Assembly: GCA_017744735.1 (NCBI GenBank)
Contig: JAGIAR010000007.1
Span: forward strand, 355,749-419,748
Length of the DNA stretch: 64,000 nt
Source: Novosphingobium sp.
GTDB taxonomy: Bacteria; Pseudomonadota; Alphaproteobacteria; Sphingomonadales; Sphingomonadaceae
Direction of reading: 5' to 3'
Below, in pieces: positions 6,876-18,787 of this stretch; the stretch's first letter is position 1; each line of letters begins with the position of its first letter. Made by a program: the position numbers and the translations under genes. Under the pieces are notes generated by a model that made no database searches, was not told the origin of the DNA, and saw only the letters and a program-made list of their open reading frames with translations.

Positions 6876-8768
6876 TTACAACTCGTGAAGTTTAGTATGC
6901 AGTCCATCTATGACGGCGCCCGAGCGGGCTGCGAAAACCGGCCCAAGGTCCAATATTTCGCGCTTTGCAAGCTGCTCCTGAAAAAATCGAGAAACTGCTT
7001 TCTTAGAAAGCTTATCAGTACCCAAATGGCTGGACATTATTTCTCGTGCTTCGCCATCCAAAAGGCCTTCAATCTCGCTCAGCCCCTCATCAAAATCACT
7101 GAGACAGCAGATTGCTTCGGAGCGCGCACCGTGGTCCAGCGCGTATCTATCACGCTCTTTCAACCCAGCATTATCGCTATCCAACATAAATATAAACTTT
7201 GTCCCCCATGTCGCGCCGAGCGCAATCAGCGCTCCAAAAGTTCCAGATCCCGTCGCTGGAATTAATCTAATACTTTCCTTGTTCAACAATTTCATAGCGT
7301 ATCTTATTATATAATAATCTGACTTCCCCTCAACTATTACGCTTGGAATCGATATATCAAATTTACTTGGAACAACTTCTATTCTATCAACTATTGGCTG
7401 AAAGTAGCTCGTTTCCGAGGGGTGCTCATTCACAAACAAACGATACAATTGTGCCTTTATATCCAAGGAGTCATCTTCAATAACGGCAGAATCGACAACA
7501 CTTGTTTCCGGCGCATCCGCAGCGTTAGTAACAATAAAAGTTTGCTCCAGCCAGTCGGGGCTGATCATGTAGTGCGAATGAGTGCTATACATGAGCATGT
7601 TATCGCCAGTAGCGATCTCCGGAAAACTCTCGATAAGCCGCTCTTGGGCGGCCGAATGGAGGTTTGCGGCAGGCTCATCAAATAAGAATAGTACCGGCCT
7701 ATCTTCGCTGCGTTTAGTTCGAAATTGAGTAAACAAAAGGAATGCAAAAAACCATCTGAATCCGAGAGAGCGGTCCTGAATAGGAAATCTCCGAATTCCA
7801 TCTTTAATTTCGAGGGATACGTACAAATCATGATCATCAGAATCGGAAAACGATTTTGTTTCTTTATGATATTTTCGACCCTGCTCGACCCCAAATTGCA
7901 CAGCGATCTCCTTCCCTCCGACATCCTCCCTAAATATCTTATTCCATTTTCCAAAAACAGCATCCGTAATTGTTTCCGAAGCCTGATCTATAATCTGTTG
8001 AACACGGGAACGATCATCATTGGTTGACCAAAGACTAAAAAATTCCATCCACCCCTTTTTGTATTTCTCATCCCTTATCCTACGAGTTAAATCTTTAAGA
8101 TCATAGGGAACACGGCCAGCAGAAAGTACATCCTCAAACATCTTGCGATATACCCAGTCATTAGATTCCGGTCGCTGAGTTATATATATTCTTTTAGGAA
8201 AATCAAATATGAAGCTGTCATGGTAAGCAATGTCTGGAGTGAAACTCCAGAGACATTGGTATACATCATCATAAAGAGATTTATCTATTAGCCTCTTCTT
8301 TCTTGCTCCTTTAGCTTTCGCGGGAAGATCAAAATCAAATTTGTTTTCTGTTCTGATGTAATCACCTCTTTCAAAAATATCATACCTCTTTAATATAAAT
8401 TTGTCTGGAATGTCGTTTGGATCGACAGAAAGGTCGACCTCACCTTTTATCATCTCAGCGATATCTTTCTTATCGCTGTGTGTAACAGAAACTGTTGCTT
8501 CCACCGAAATCTCGCCTGTAAAGCGGGCTAGGAGATGCCTGGGAAGCCTATCTTTTGCAGCCTCTTCGTCACGCTTTGTCGTATCTCGTCGAAGGGTCTT
8601 GGTTCGATAGTCGGGTGAAAAACTGTGAATTGCCTCAAGAATAGTTGTCTTTCCGCTCTCATTGAGACCGACGAGAGAGAACACATTCGCCCCGGTAGAA
8701 GAGGTGAGATCAACCTCCGTGTCCTTAATACCCCTGAAATTGCGAATTCGAAATTTAAGATACCGCAT
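6876..8768 (-). CDS. OLD-family ATP-dependent endonuclease (AAA ATPase + TOPRIM)
   Basis: A 630-residue protein. An ABC-type ATPase head is visible: N-terminal strand RYLKFRIRNFRGIKDTEVDL, Walker A GLNESGKT (34-41), a signature-like region RSLGFRWF (about 333), Walker B VLFLFDEPAANLH (359-371), and an STHSH switch (395-399). A TOPRIM nuclease domain follows: VIVEGKSD (Glu about 480), GSGTFGAL, and FMLDSDNAG (Asp about 530-532). This is the OLD architecture, known from phage exclusion and Gabija GajA. No UvrD-like partner lies nearby, so it looks like a single-gene (class 1) form. The start at 8768 has GGAGG 6 bases upstream; an in-frame TTG at 8819 is less likely. Base composition is clearly AT-richer than the neighbours, suggesting transfer. 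Confidence 0.85.
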   Translation of the reverse strand: MRYLKFRIRNFRGIKDTEVDLTSSTGANVFSLVGLNESGKTTILEAIHSFSPDYRTKTLRRDTTKRDEEAAKDRLPRHLLARFTGEISVEATVSVTHSDKKDIAEMIKGEVDLSVDPNDIPDKFILKRYDIFERGDYIRTENKFDFDLPAKAKGARKKRLIDKSLYDDVYQCLWSFTPDIAYHDSFIFDFPKRIYITQRPESNDWVYRKMFEDVLSAGRVPYDLKDLTRRIRDEKYKKGWMEFFSLWSTNDDRSRVQQIIDQASETITDAVFGKWNKIFREDVGGKEIAVQFGVEQGRKYHKETKSFSDSDDHDLYVSLEIKDGIRRFPIQDRSLGFRWFFAFLLFTQFRTKRSEDRPVLFLFDEPAANLHSAAQERLIESFPEIATGDNMLMYSTHSHYMISPDWLEQTFIVTNAADAPETSVVDSAVIEDDSLDIKAQLYRLFVNEHPSETSYFQPIVDRIEVVPSKFDISIPSVIVEGKSDYYIIRYAMKLLNKESIRLIPATGSGTFGALIALGATWGTKFIFMLDSDNAGLKERDRYALDHGARSEAICCLSDFDEGLSEIEGLLDGEAREIMSSHLGTDKLSKKAVSRFFQEQLAKREILDLGPVFAARSGAVIDGLHTKLHEL

Positions 8769-8844
8769 GGGCCCCTCCAATAGAGGGCCATTTAAGAACA
8801 ATTGCGCCATTTCGGTCAAGTTTGGCGATCGTTGAGCAGCACCC

Positions 8845-9228
8845 TCACCTCCGCAAAACCCGCTCCATCGCCCACCCCTTCGCCAGCTCGTCGACCAATT
8901 TGTCGAGATAGCGCACCTCCCGCATCACCGGGTCTTCGACCTCCTCCACCCGCACGCCGCAGACCGTGCCGGTGATCGCCAGCCGCGCGGGGTTGGGCGC
9001 CGGGGCCTGGGTGAAGAATTCGCCGGTCGGGGTGCCCGCTTCGAGCGCGGCGGCGAGGCTCGTGTCACTGTGGCCGGTCAGCCAGCGGATCGCCGCGTCG
9101 AGCTCGGCCCGGCTGCGGCCCTTGCGCTCCAGTTTGGCGAGCAGCGCCGGATAGAGCTTGGCGAAGGGCATCGCATAGAGGCGCTGCGCGTTCTGCTGCT
9201 GGCGGTCGGTCATGGTGGCGGCGGCCAT
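8845..9228 (-). CDS. DUF2200 family protein
   Basis: A 127-residue cytosolic protein. The segment RLYAMPFAKLYPALLAKLERKGRSRAELDAAIRWLTGH matches the core of the DUF2200 family (MPFASVYPLYVQKAERKGRT...WLTGY), and the C-terminal EDPVMREVRYLDKLVDELAKGWAMERVLR is also typical. Function of the family is unknown. The ATG at 9228 has AGGGAGGAG six bases upstream. It may share a transcript with the OLD gene downstream (76 bp gap), but its GC-rich composition says it was not acquired with it. Confidence 0.8.
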   Translation of the reverse strand: MAAATMTDRQQQNAQRLYAMPFAKLYPALLAKLERKGRSRAELDAAIRWLTGHSDTSLAAALEAGTPTGEFFTQAPAPNPARLAITGTVCGVRVEEVEDPVMREVRYLDKLVDELAKGWAMERVLRR

Positions 9229-9277
9229 GGGCTCCTCCCTGTCGCCCCGGACCGGTTCCGGGGCCGCGCTCGCATGC

Positions 9278-9368
9278 TTTTCGCGCAAAGACGCGAAGAA
9301 CGCAAAGCGGCTGGGCGGTGAACGCCCCCTTCCCCTATTCTTCGCGCCTTTGCGGCTTTGCGCGAAAT
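9278..9368. repeat. Imperfect inverted repeat with CGCGCAAAG/CGCGAAGAA units
   Basis: The left arm (9278-9310) contains TTTCGCGCAAAGACGCGAAG and the right arm (9338-9368), read on the other strand, TTTCGCGCAAAGCCGCAAAG followed by GCGCGAAGAAT. The arms could fold into a long hairpin. This kind of repeat is common between genes of many proteobacteria. Confidence 0.6.
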
Positions 9369-9600
9369 TGCTCCCCCTTGCGGGAGAGGACACGCAGGCT
9401 TTCTGCCGCAGGCAGCCAGCCGGAGTTGGAGAGGGGTTCCGCGCCCTGCCTCGGCCCCCTCTCCAAGCTGCGTTAGGCGCTGGCGCGCCAAACTGCGCTA
9501 TCCTCTCCCGCGAGGGGAGAGGAGCCGGGTGTTTGGCCGCGTCCTGTCGCTGGTGCGGGAGGCCCTCCCCCAACCCCTCCCTCAAGGGAGGGGAGAAGGA
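9369..9600. repeat. Cluster of CTCCC...GGGAG intergenic repeat units
   Basis: At least three pyrimidine-rich units are present: GCTCCCCCTTGCGGGAGAGG near 9370, ATCCTCTCCCGCGAGGGGAG near 9499-9518, and CCCTCCCCCAACCCCTCCCT with AAGGGAGGGGAG near 9564-9595. Together with the inverted repeat they fill the gap between DUF2200 and the second CHRD gene. No gene is evident. Confidence 0.6.
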
Positions 9601-9615
9601 GGCAGCGGTTCGGCG

Positions 9616-10107
9616 CTATTTGCGCATGAGCTGCGCGCGGATCGCGCCGCCGGGGAAGGCGGCGGTGTGGACGTTGACGTAATAGTCGGCCGGGTGCGCG
9701 ACCAGGTCGGCGGCGAGGTCCGGGGTGACCGGGGCGCAGGCGGCGGCGTGCAGCGTGGTGGGGGTCTGCAGCATGATCACCGGCGGGCCGGCCACGCCCG
9801 CGGCGCCCTTGTGGACGTGGGCGGCGGTCGGCGTGCCGATCCCGGCCACGCCGAGATCGTAGCAGGCCTGCTGCTTGGCGGCATCGACCCACAGCACGAA
9901 TTCGCCCGAGCCCTTGGGATCGCCCTTGGGCACTTCGCCGTGGCCGTCGAGCGTGCCGGTGAGCGCGACGCCGGTGTGGGTCTTGCCGTCGAGGGTCTTG
10001 GCGCCCTGCGCGCCCGAGGCGAGCGCGAAGACGCCGAGGCCGAGCGCCAGGGCGGGGATCAGGGTGGGGGCGGAACGGGCGGTGCGGGCTGCGGGGTGCT
10101 GGTGCAT
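9616..10107 (-). CDS. CHRD-domain exported protein (second copy)
   Basis: A 163-residue protein with an N-terminal signal region (LIPALALGLGVFALASGAQG, cleavage near residue 35) and a CHRD domain: GVALTGTLDGHGEVPKGDPK, ACYDLGVAGIGTPTAAHVHKGAAGVAGPPVI, and HPADYYVNVHTAAFPGGAIRAQLM. It keeps the classic GEVP and HVHKG segments better than its paralogue at 4821-5336. The role is unknown; location should be periplasmic or extracellular. The ATG at 10107 has GGAGAGCTCCC just upstream. Confidence 0.82.
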   Translation of the reverse strand: MHQHPAARTARSAPTLIPALALGLGVFALASGAQGAKTLDGKTHTGVALTGTLDGHGEVPKGDPKGSGEFVLWVDAAKQQACYDLGVAGIGTPTAAHVHKGAAGVAGPPVIMLQTPTTLHAAACAPVTPDLAADLVAHPADYYVNVHTAAFPGGAIRAQLMRK

Positions 10108-10233
10108 GGGAGCTCTCCTGTCGGCGAGGCCGGCGGCGCTCCGGGGAAAGGGGCTTTCCGGACACGCACCGGCCTGCCCTTCCCCAACGGACGGACCGGC
10201 AGGGCGTTCCGGAGGCGCGCCGGCCGGGGTGAG

Positions 10234-13134
<2,901 letters not shown>

Positions 13135-13204
13135 TGGCGGCGATGTGGGGGCTCGAAGGGTGAGAGTCCAGAGGCAGCCGGGCGCGGCCCCTGATCCGGA
13201 GTTT

Positions 13205-13219
13205 GTTCCGCAAATGTTC
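13205..13219. promoter_or_regulatory. LexA (SOS) box of uvrA
   Basis: GTTC-CGCAAAT-GTTC fits the alphaproteobacterial LexA site GTTC-N7-GTTC exactly. It lies 71 bp upstream of the uvrA start codon, within the expected promoter region, so uvrA is probably DNA-damage inducible. Confidence 0.75.
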
Positions 13220-13367
13220 GCAGGTGTCAACCGGGTTCGCCGCATTCTCCCGTATGCAGAGCCCGCCCGCACGCTGCCTCAGGCGCCGGGCAAGAGCACA
13301 CGCCAATTTCCGCCGAGGGATATAGGGCAAATGGCGCAGCCAGCGCCTCTTGCGAGCCTCCAACGCC

Positions 13368-14270
13368 CTAGTGCTTCACCCCGGCCGCCTCGCCCTGGGC
13401 GCGTTGGAGCACCGAGCCGTCATACCACCAGGTGAAGCCCACTTCCGCCGCCTGCGGGCCGAAGAAGCCGCCGCCGAAGACTCCGCTGCCGCCATCGCCG
13501 CCGGTCAGCGTTCCGCTGAAGCCTGATGAAGCTATGCTCCCCGTGCCGTTCAGCGTGCCGAGCACCGTCACGGCATCATCGACCTCGTCGGAGAGGGTCA
13601 GCGTGGTCGCCACGGTGCCATTGCCGAAATTGGCGTAGAAGGTGGCCGGAGAATCGCTCACCGGATAGACCATGCCGTCCTTGCTCACCGTCCCGCCGAG
13701 TTGGAGCGTGTAGGTCGCCGTTCCCGCCTTGGGCATGTCGCCCGCCTGGGTGGGTACGCCCCAGGCGACCACATAGGTTTCGTAATCGTGCGTCGAGAGG
13801 TCATGATGGCCGAAGGAAGCGAACCGCGTGTAGGACAGCGGCACCTTGTTCAGCGTCGGCACGATCACGCGCAACAGGACTTCGTCGTCGGGACCCGGAC
13901 TATAATACACGACTTCGTGAGGGCCCCCATATTGTTCGAGCGAAAGCGGGAGGACGTATCCGGCGCCGCCCTTCTCGGTCACGCGATAGGCGTCGAGCGA
14001 GGCGACATATTCGATCGTCAGGTCGCTCCCCAACGGCATCGCCTGATAGCCGGTCTCGGAAACGCCATAGACACCGTGCCATTTGGTCCCGCCGGTCACG
14101 AAGCTCTTGTCCCCCCGCTTGGCGAGCGTCTGCTCGACGGTGTCGTAAGCCACCGGCGTCGGGGTTGGCGTCGGCGTCGGCGTCGAATCGACCGCGCCCC
14201 CGCCGCAGGCCGTCAGCATCAACCCGAGAGGCAGCAACGCCGCGCCAGTGGCAACCCGTCCGATCTTCAT
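13368..14270 (-). CDS. TbpB-like surface lipoprotein, one barrel
   Basis: A 300-residue lipoprotein precursor with lipobox [10 protein letters not shown] (Cys about 22) and a short PTPTPTPTP linker. The mature part ends in a TbpB-type beta-barrel signature: [15 protein letters not shown] and [20 protein letters not shown]. These domains occur in transferrin-binding protein B and other lipoproteins exported by Slam. It is the last gene of a minus-strand run that starts with Slam; only 15 bp separate it from the 857-residue paralogue, so the two are probably co-transcribed. The ligand is unknown; true transferrin binding is unlikely in a free-living bacterium. Confidence 0.8.
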   Translation of the reverse strand: MKIGRVATGAALLPLGLMLTACGGGAVDSTPTPTPTPTPVAYDTVEQTLAKRGDKSFVTGGTKWHGVYGVSETGYQAMPLGSDLTIEYVASLDAYRVTEKGGAGYVLPLSLEQYGGPHEVVYYSPGPDDEVLLRVIVPTLNKVPLSYTRFASFGHHDLSTHDYETYVVAWGVPTQAGDMPKAGTATYTLQLGGTVSKDGMVYPVSDSPATFYANFGNGTVATTLTLSDEVDDAVTVLGTLNGTGSIASSGFSGTLTGGDGGSGVFGGGFFGPQAAEVGFTWWYDGSVLQRAQGEAAGVKH

Positions 14271-14285
14271 AATTCTATTCCGCCT

Positions 14286-16859
14286 TCAGTTCTTCTTGCC
14301 GATGAAGGCGCCCGCGATCTCGGTATATTGCGGATCGGCCTCGGTTCCGTGGACGGCTGTGAAAGTTCCCCCGATCTCGGCGGCGTTCGGACCGAAGAAT
14401 CCGCCGGAGTAGGAACGGAACCAACCGTCCTGTGTAGCCGAGCCGAAGAAATCGTAATTGCCTTCCATCAGACTGCCATTGACCGAGAAGCCGGCAAAGC
14501 TCTGGTTGGTCGCGGAAACGGTTTCGGAACCCAGCCCTGCAATGCGCTCGCCCGCGAAATCGGAGAAGGTGGCGCTGAGCGAGTCATTGGTGAAGTTGAC
14601 GTTGAAACTGGCGGTGCCCGACAGTTTGAATATCCCCGAATTCGCGTAGGTGGCATTGTCAAGATAGTAGGCATAGCCTTGGGTCAGCCCGCTGTAAGTC
14701 GCGCTGCCCCCGAGCGGAATGCGATCCGCATCGATGCCCGCCGCGGCCACCATGTATTCGCGAAGATGCGGCCGCACCGGATCGTTGCCATTGTACCTGG
14801 CATCGACGAACATCGTGTAGGTGTAAGCGACACTGGAACTGGCTGAACCCAAGTTAGGTACGGTGGCGATCCAGCTTGAGCCGTCCGCATCCCCCTCCCC
14901 TTCATAGACCCGTATGTTGCCGTTGCTCTTGGCCGCCTGGAAGGTCGTGCTGTCCAGATTGAGGTCTTGGTGGTCGAGCTTCAAAACATAGTTGCCAGTG
15001 CCCGGATTGTAGGAAATCGAGTTGATGGATTCCTGATAAAAGTAATTCAGATCGGCCGAATATATCTGGAGGTCGGTTGACGAAGTCAGGTCTTTGAGAC
15101 CCGGCATAGTACCGGCGGGATCATCCACGTTCGGATCCTTCGCCCCGAAGATGGCGCCGGAAGCAGCCGATCCGCTCGGGCCGGTCGCGGTGAACAGCCC
15201 GCCCACCTCCTGCGCAGCCGGGCCGAAGAACTGGCCGTTGAGCGTGCCGGTGTAATCGCCGACCCCATTGAAGGTGACGGTACCGGAGAAATTGTTGGAA
15301 GATGAAGCCAGCGTGCCGGACAGGTTCCAGTCGCCCGCGCCGGGGGCACCCGCGCCGCTCAAATTGTAATAGGCAGCCGGCACGTAGGCGGTGACCTTAC
15401 CGGTTCCGAGATTGACGAAGAAATCGCCATAGCCGTTCATCAGCCATTTTTTGTCGGTCACACTATCCGCGACGATGCCGTCGAGACGAATGCCGTAGCC
15501 GGCGCTGCCGCTTCGGGGGATCGCCGAATTGAGCGTGGGCATGCCGTATAGCTGGAAGCCGTAGCGGTCCGTCCCCGAGGGGCCGCCCTGATCTTGGTTC
15601 AGGCGGACGCGGACATAATCGAGATCGAGACCGGTCGTCCGATCGTCCCAGGTCCCGCTGTCACGCGCCCCATAAACGAACATGGAGCCGCCGTCGTTGG
15701 CCTGCATCGTGTAGTCTTGGCCGGCAATCACATAGGTCTTGGTTTCGGCATCGAAGCGGATCGCAATCGGATCGACCTTGGTGGAACCGGTGACGTTTCC
15801 GCCTGAACCCGTAGTCACACTGACCGATGCTTCGCTGGCAGCAAAGGTCTGGCTGTTGGTCAGCTGGTTATTGCCCTCGCCATTGAATTTGGGGTTGGGC
15901 TTATCGGCCGCGCCCTTGCGGCCGAGGATCGCGCCGGTGATCAACCGTTCGTCAGGGCTCTGGCCCGAAAAGACCGCGCCGATTTCGGCCGAATCGGGCC
16001 CGAAGAACTGACCCTTGAGCGCCATCTCGAACGGCTGGCCATCGTTGAGCACCAGCGTGCCCGAGAATGTCGGGGCGGATGACGCAATCTTCGCGTCACC
16101 GAAGAAACTCGCGGATGTGCTGAGATCGAGCGTGCCGACGAACATGATCCGTCCGGTCGAGAAATCGACCGAGGCGGTGCCGCCGCCCGAGATCGCGACG
16201 AGGTCGCTTGCACCGCTGGTCGTCGCGCCGATCAGATCGATGGCGTAATTCGCCGATCCCGAAACCTGGCGGTTCGCCTGGGTGGTCTCGACACCATAGA
16301 CGATCGAATCGATCGAGCCGTCCACCCGGGTCGGGGAAACCTGCACGATCCGCTGCCAGAATGCGGCGCCGACATATTTGTAGGTCACCGGCCCGCTCGT
16401 ACCCGGACGCGTCAGCGTCAGGCTGTCCACCTGGTCGTCGGTCTCTTTGACATAGACCAGCGCGGCGGAGTTGCTTTGCGAATTGTCGATATCGCCGGGA
16501 CCGAAGGTGATCGATCCGGTCGGCGTGGACAGCGTATAACTCTGGTTTCCTGCATTGTAGCTGATCGTCGCGGTCGTCGACGACGCGGAACCGCCCGTTT
16601 GTCCCTCCGGACCGTAGCTGGCCTTCGCGCGGCTCGACACATTGGTGAAGCTCTCGCTGACCAGCGGCGCCAGCAAATTGTCATTCAAACCCGTCGGGAT
16701 AGGTGTGGGTGTTGGCGTCGGGGTGCCCGGACTAGGCGTTGGCGTCCCCGGTGTGGGCGTCGGCGTGGGCGTCGAATTGACCCCGCCGCCGCCGCAGGCA
16801 GCCAGCAACAAACCGAGCGGAAGCAATGACGCCCCCGCCGCAAAGCGACCCGTACCCAT
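14286..16859 (-). CDS. TbpB-like surface lipoprotein with three barrel domains
   Basis: An 857-residue lipoprotein precursor: signal peptide and lipobox LLLAACGGGG (Cys about 22), a PT-rich linker (about 28-55), then three similar units of about 250 residues. Each unit ends in the barrel signature: GQFFGPDSAEIGAVF (about 290), GQFFGPAAQEVGGLF (about 550), GGFFGPNAAEIGGTF (about 835). Each signature is followed by a GAxxGxK tail (GAILGRKG, GAIFGAKD, GAFIGKKN), so the units look like internal duplications. The ATG at 16859 has GGGGG upstream. Likely a Slam cargo displayed at the cell surface. Confidence 0.82.
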   Translation of the reverse strand: MGTGRFAAGASLLPLGLLLAACGGGGVNSTPTPTPTPGTPTPSPGTPTPTPTPIPTGLNDNLLAPLVSESFTNVSSRAKASYGPEGQTGGSASSTTATISYNAGNQSYTLSTPTGSITFGPGDIDNSQSNSAALVYVKETDDQVDSLTLTRPGTSGPVTYKYVGAAFWQRIVQVSPTRVDGSIDSIVYGVETTQANRQVSGSANYAIDLIGATTSGASDLVAISGGGTASVDFSTGRIMFVGTLDLSTSASFFGDAKIASSAPTFSGTLVLNDGQPFEMALKGQFFGPDSAEIGAVFSGQSPDERLITGAILGRKGAADKPNPKFNGEGNNQLTNSQTFAASEASVSVTTGSGGNVTGSTKVDPIAIRFDAETKTYVIAGQDYTMQANDGGSMFVYGARDSGTWDDRTTGLDLDYVRVRLNQDQGGPSGTDRYGFQLYGMPTLNSAIPRSGSAGYGIRLDGIVADSVTDKKWLMNGYGDFFVNLGTGKVTAYVPAAYYNLSGAGAPGAGDWNLSGTLASSSNNFSGTVTFNGVGDYTGTLNGQFFGPAAQEVGGLFTATGPSGSAASGAIFGAKDPNVDDPAGTMPGLKDLTSSTDLQIYSADLNYFYQESINSISYNPGTGNYVLKLDHQDLNLDSTTFQAAKSNGNIRVYEGEGDADGSSWIATVPNLGSASSSVAYTYTMFVDARYNGNDPVRPHLREYMVAAAGIDADRIPLGGSATYSGLTQGYAYYLDNATYANSGIFKLSGTASFNVNFTNDSLSATFSDFAGERIAGLGSETVSATNQSFAGFSVNGSLMEGNYDFFGSATQDGWFRSYSGGFFGPNAAEIGGTFTAVHGTEADPQYTEIAGAFIGKKN

Positions 16860-16982
16860 AGTACCCCCAACGATCAGCAGATGCGGCCGCGGCCGGCGCG
16901 CACGATTGGTCCCGCCGTCACAATAGCGCGAAAAATCTTAAGGGGAACGGCTAGTTATTGGAGGTTTCTACCTAATCGGATT

Positions 16983-17426
16983 TCACTTGCACCCGCCCTG
17001 CAGGTAACCTTCGGTCATGATCGCCGAAATGTCCTTGGCCAGCCGGTCGGCCTCGGGCGCTTCGGGCACCGGCTCGGCCCTGGCGAGCACTTTGGCCGAG
17101 CGCTTCACATCCTTGCAGAACGCGCCCTTGCGATGGCCGTAGATCCAGTTGTCCTTCGCCGCGCGGCACACGCCGATCAGTTCCTGCCCCCACATCGGGA
17201 ACGCCATGCCCTGCCCGATCACCGTGCCGGTCACTCCGTTGCAGGCGCCCTTGATCATCTCCTTGTAGACGGTTTCGTCCTGCACCTTCAGCGCGAAGTC
17301 GATCTTCTGCGCACGCTCGACCCAGGCTGCCCAGGCTTCCTGCTTGCTCTTGGCTTCGGCGGGGACGGCGGCGATCATGCCGCCCAGCGCGAGCGCACAA
17401 GCGCCCGCCCTCATCATTCTGCGCAT
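16983..17426 (-). CDS. Exported hypothetical protein within the Slam locus
   Basis: A 147-residue protein with a signal peptide (MRRMMRAGACALALGGMIAAVPAEA). The mature part is mostly helical, with ACNGVTG, GVCRAAKDNW, GAFCKDVKRS and a C-terminal GGCK giving four cysteines that may form disulfides. I do not recognise a family. It sits between two TbpB-like lipoprotein genes on the same strand, with gaps of about 110 bp on each side, so it may be part of the locus or simply a passenger. Confidence 0.65.
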   Translation of the reverse strand: MRRMMRAGACALALGGMIAAVPAEAKSKQEAWAAWVERAQKIDFALKVQDETVYKEMIKGACNGVTGTVIGQGMAFPMWGQELIGVCRAAKDNWIYGHRKGAFCKDVKRSAKVLARAEPVPEAPEADRLAKDISAIMTEGYLQGGCK

Positions 17427-17536
17427 CGGAACCCCTGTTCGACAAGGCGGCCCCCCGGCCGCAGGCGGCCACTATGGACCGCCGCAGGGGCGGGCACTTG
17501 TAAGAAGCCGACAGGCCCGAGGGTGCACCCGGAAAA

Positions 17537-18640
17537 TCAGGGCGGCGGGGGACTCGCGTGGACGCCGAAGACGTTGCCGTAGGCGAGGAAGCCGCTGCCC
17601 TGCGCCTGGAACACATAGCCCATTTCGGCTGGGCTGCCCGACGAAACCGGGCCGAAGAACGAGCCAGTGAACTCGCCGGTGCCCGCGCCGGTCAGCGATC
17701 CGTGGAACGCCGAGCTGCTGGAAACGATCGATCCGGTCCCGCTGAGATCGCCGAAATCGCCGCCCCCATCGCTGTCGAGGCTGATCAACGTCGAAACCGT
17801 GCTGTTCGCGAAGTTGGCGCTGAAGGTCGCCGATCCGTGCCCGTCGCCCAGCGTGTAGAACTGGGTGTTCTGGCCGTTCGGGACCACCACCGCGCCATAG
17901 ACGTCGGAGGTGTAGCTCGCGCTGCCGGTGTGCGGCATCGAGCCGCTCGAAGTCGGCTGGCCGAACACGAAGGCGATCAGCGGGTTTACCGAACTCGAAT
18001 TGATGTTGAGGATGTTGACGCTGACCTTCGCATAGGTGCCGAAGCGCGTGTAGGTCAGTGGCACGCCGCCGATCGACGGCACATGCAATTCGAAGGTTTC
18101 CTGCGGCAGATCCGTGCCGAACACGCTGCCGCGAGTATAGAGCGCGAGGGCCGAATTGCTATCCGCAGACAACTCGTTCGGCGCGAAATCGGCAACCACC
18201 GAATTGTTGCGGATCAACTGCACGTGGCCGTTTGCCACCACGTATTTGACCTGCACCCGGCTGCCCAGATCGGCGCGGGTGAGGTTGACGTTCCCGCCCA
18301 GCGTGACGCTGCCGTCGAATGACGCGGTGTTGACGTTGGTATCGAGCGACAGGCCCGAAAACACGCCGGCCAGCGGCGTTGGCATCGGGGCCGGAGTCGG
18401 CGTAGGCGTGGGTGCCGGAGTTGGGGTCGGTGTGGGCGTCGGCGCCGGAGTGGGCGCAGGCGTCGGAGTGGGCGCAGGCGTCGGAGTGGGCGCCGGAGTC
18501 GGCGTAGGCGTAGGCGTCGGAGTAGGCGTAGGGGCCGGTGTCGGCGTGGGCGTCGAATTGACCCCACCCCCGCCGCAGGCAGCCGTGACCAGGCTCAGCG
18601 CGATCAACGACGCGCCCGCCGCATATTGAAATCTCTTCAT
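17537..18640 (-). CDS. TbpB-like surface lipoprotein with long PT/PA linker
   Basis: A 367-residue lipoprotein precursor with lipobox [10 protein letters not shown] (Cys about 22), then some 60 residues made of PTPTPA repeats, then a beta-rich body. The C-terminal barrel signature is [20 protein letters not shown] with [23 protein letters not shown], a variant with a short insertion before the conserved Ala-Glu-hydrophobic-Gly. The ATG at 18640 begins the obvious signal peptide; an in-frame start 18 codons upstream is not credible. Probably displayed by the neighbouring Slam; the stalk-like linker would lift it from the membrane. Confidence 0.8.
   Translation of the reverse strand: MKRFQYAAGASLIALSLVTAACGGGGVNSTPTPTPAPTPTPTPTPTPTPAPTPTPAPTPTPAPTPAPTPTPTPTPAPTPTPTPAPMPTPLAGVFSGLSLDTNVNTASFDGSVTLGGNVNLTRADLGSRVQVKYVVANGHVQLIRNNSVVADFAPNELSADSNSALALYTRGSVFGTDLPQETFELHVPSIGGVPLTYTRFGTYAKVSVNILNINSSSVNPLIAFVFGQPTSSGSMPHTGSASYTSDVYGAVVVPNGQNTQFYTLGDGHGSATFSANFANSTVSTLISLDSDGGGDFGDLSGTGSIVSSSSAFHGSLTGAGTGEFTGSFFGPVSSGSPAEMGYVFQAQGSGFLAYGNVFGVHASPPPP
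18378..18565. repeat. Tandem hexamer/18-mer repeat encoding the PT/PA linker
   Basis: Units of GGCGTN/GGAGTN run through the linker of the lipoprotein gene, including back-to-back copies of the 18-base unit GGGCGCAGGCGTCGGAGT around 18448-18490. All unit sizes are multiples of three, so gain or loss changes the linker length without shifting the frame. Confidence 0.75.
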
Positions 18641-18787
18641 CGAAAATCCCCCATTACCCATTCGCTCCGGGCAGGACCCGTCGCCGGCGTGCACGACCTA
18701 TTGCCCGGAAGCCTAACCGAAAATCCGCCCATGGGAAGCGGTCAATTCGAAGCCGTCGATCGACCGGCCGCAGCCGGCTGCGGATGC

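Noticed and set aside
6876..8768. Gabija system
   Set aside because: The OLD-type protein would fit GajA, but no UvrD-like helicase (GajB) lies on either side.
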